From CALGTL01 sp963579135 (GTDB lineage: Bacteria > Chloroflexota > Dehalococcoidia > Lucifugimonadales > Australimonadaceae), in assembly GCA_963579135.1 (NCBI GenBank), contig CAUZFB010000085.1, positions 1-6,718 of the forward strand: a DNA stretch of 6,718 bases, in the 5' to 3' direction. The position numbers and the translations under genes are program-made. A model generated the notes under the pieces. It did no database searches. It saw nothing but the letters and a program-made list of their open reading frames with translations, and was not told where the DNA came from. Below are positions 6,058 through 6,718 of this stretch, one piece after another (position 1 is the stretch's first letter; the number at the start of each line of letters is the position of its first letter).

Positions 6058-6718
6058 CTACTCAAGGCTCCTGACCGTGCGTGCGAATACCAGTTGCCAA
6101 AGCCCATATGCCAGGATGATCACCCCCGCCCCACCCAATGCCACTTGCGCGTTCGCAAACTCTGCGATCGCCGTGATCAGCAGCACCGCTGGCGGCATGA
6201 AGCCAGACATCATCGCGTTCAATGCCATCACGCGCCCACGCATGTCGGAATTCGTGTACGTCTGAAGCGTTGCGATATTCACCGTATTGCGGCCCGAATG
6301 CCCCATGCCCACAGGCACAAGGAGCAGGAGCGAGAGGACGTACACGTCCGACAAAGCGAACGCCAGGATTGCGCCTCCCCAAAACGTGAGGAAACCAACC
6401 AGCAACAGTCCCTTGCGTTTGAAATTGCCGAGCGACGCCGCCGTCGTCGAACCCATCAGAGAGCCAATGCCGAAGAACGTGAACAACAAGCCAACTCGGT
6501 CCACCGTGATGTCCAACACATCCGCGAACAACGGCAAGAGGTGCTGCAACGGCTGGCCAACGAGCGTCGACACGAAAGCGATTAGCAGGAGATTGCGAAT
6601 CGTGCGGTCCTTGGCCGCGTACCGGAACCCCTCGCGAACGGCGCCAGACATGCCGCGCTTGCGGGAGGCATCGCTGGGCACGAACTTGGGCACGATGAAC
6701 AGCAACGCGATGCCGGCC
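6058..6718 (-). CDS. MFS transporter, C-terminal half (start beyond the window)
   Basis: Partial gene open to the right edge; 219 residues are visible and the TAG stop is at 6058-6060. Reading continues in frame past the apparent TTG start at 6705 with hydrophobic residues (AGIALLFIVP), the end of a membrane helix, so the true start lies outside. A basic cytoplasmic stretch then precedes six predicted membrane helices at about 42-64, 75-97, 103-122, 125-147, 164-187 and 191-211, the expected C-terminal six-helix bundle. RGRVMALN (about 160-167) matches a motif common in the MFS_3 (EntS-like exporter) group. It is an inner-membrane carrier; substrate and direction cannot be told. A promoter separates it from the operon downstream, although read-through is possible because no clear terminator follows it. 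Confidence 0.88.
   Translation of the reverse strand, partial: AGIALLFIVPKFVPSDASRKRGMSGAVREGFRYAAKDRTIRNLLLIAFVSTLVGQPLQHLLPLFADVLDITVDRVGLLFTFFGIGSLMGSTTAASLGNFKRKGLLLVGFLTFWGGAILAFALSDVYVLSLLLLVPVGMGHSGRNTVNIATLQTYTNSDMRGRVMALNAMMSGFMPPAVLLITAIAEFANAQVALGGAGVIILAYGLWQLVFARTVRSLE

Overview
The window is bacterial: purine-rich Shine-Dalgarno sites and a sigma70-type promoter are visible. GC content looks moderately high by eye. It is almost fully coding, and every gene lies on the minus strand, so it reads from right to left. I see no RNA genes, mobile elements, CRISPR arrays or plus-strand genes. The lineage cannot be fixed from the sequence. The gene mix (stand-alone amidase, ACMSD-type amidohydrolase, Rid protein, TPP decarboxylase) suggests an environmental heterotroph; an uncultured Chloroflexota-like bacterium is only a weak guess.

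At the right edge (6058-6718) is the C-terminal half of a major facilitator superfamily transporter. A 101-base gap (5957-6057) follows, holding a good promoter: TTGACA, a 17-base spacer, then TAGGAT. Its -35 box sits exactly between two copies of an 8-base direct repeat, a possible regulator site.

Downstream is a tight six-gene operon with gaps of 21, 1, 17, 1 and 26 bases. In order it encodes: an amidohydrolase_2/ACMSD-superfamily enzyme (4748-5956), a protein that appears to be three fused RidA/YjgF-like domains (3551-4726), the alpha and beta subunits of a split TPP-dependent 2-oxoacid decarboxylase of the ComD/ComE (sulfopyruvate or phosphonopyruvate decarboxylase) type (3028-3549 and 2447-3010), an extended SDR resembling NAD-dependent epimerases (1462-2445), and an amidase-signature hydrolase (2-1435).

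Together these look like a catabolic cassette for a nitrogen-containing organic compound: import, C-C or C-N hydrolysis or decarboxylation, handling of an enamine-like intermediate, decarboxylation of a 2-oxoacid, a sugar- or alcohol-type modification, and amide hydrolysis. The substrate is unknown, and the step order is inference. The most unusual points are the three-domain Rid protein without the RidA arginine, the SDR whose YxxxK tyrosine is an arginine, and the direct repeats around the promoter.
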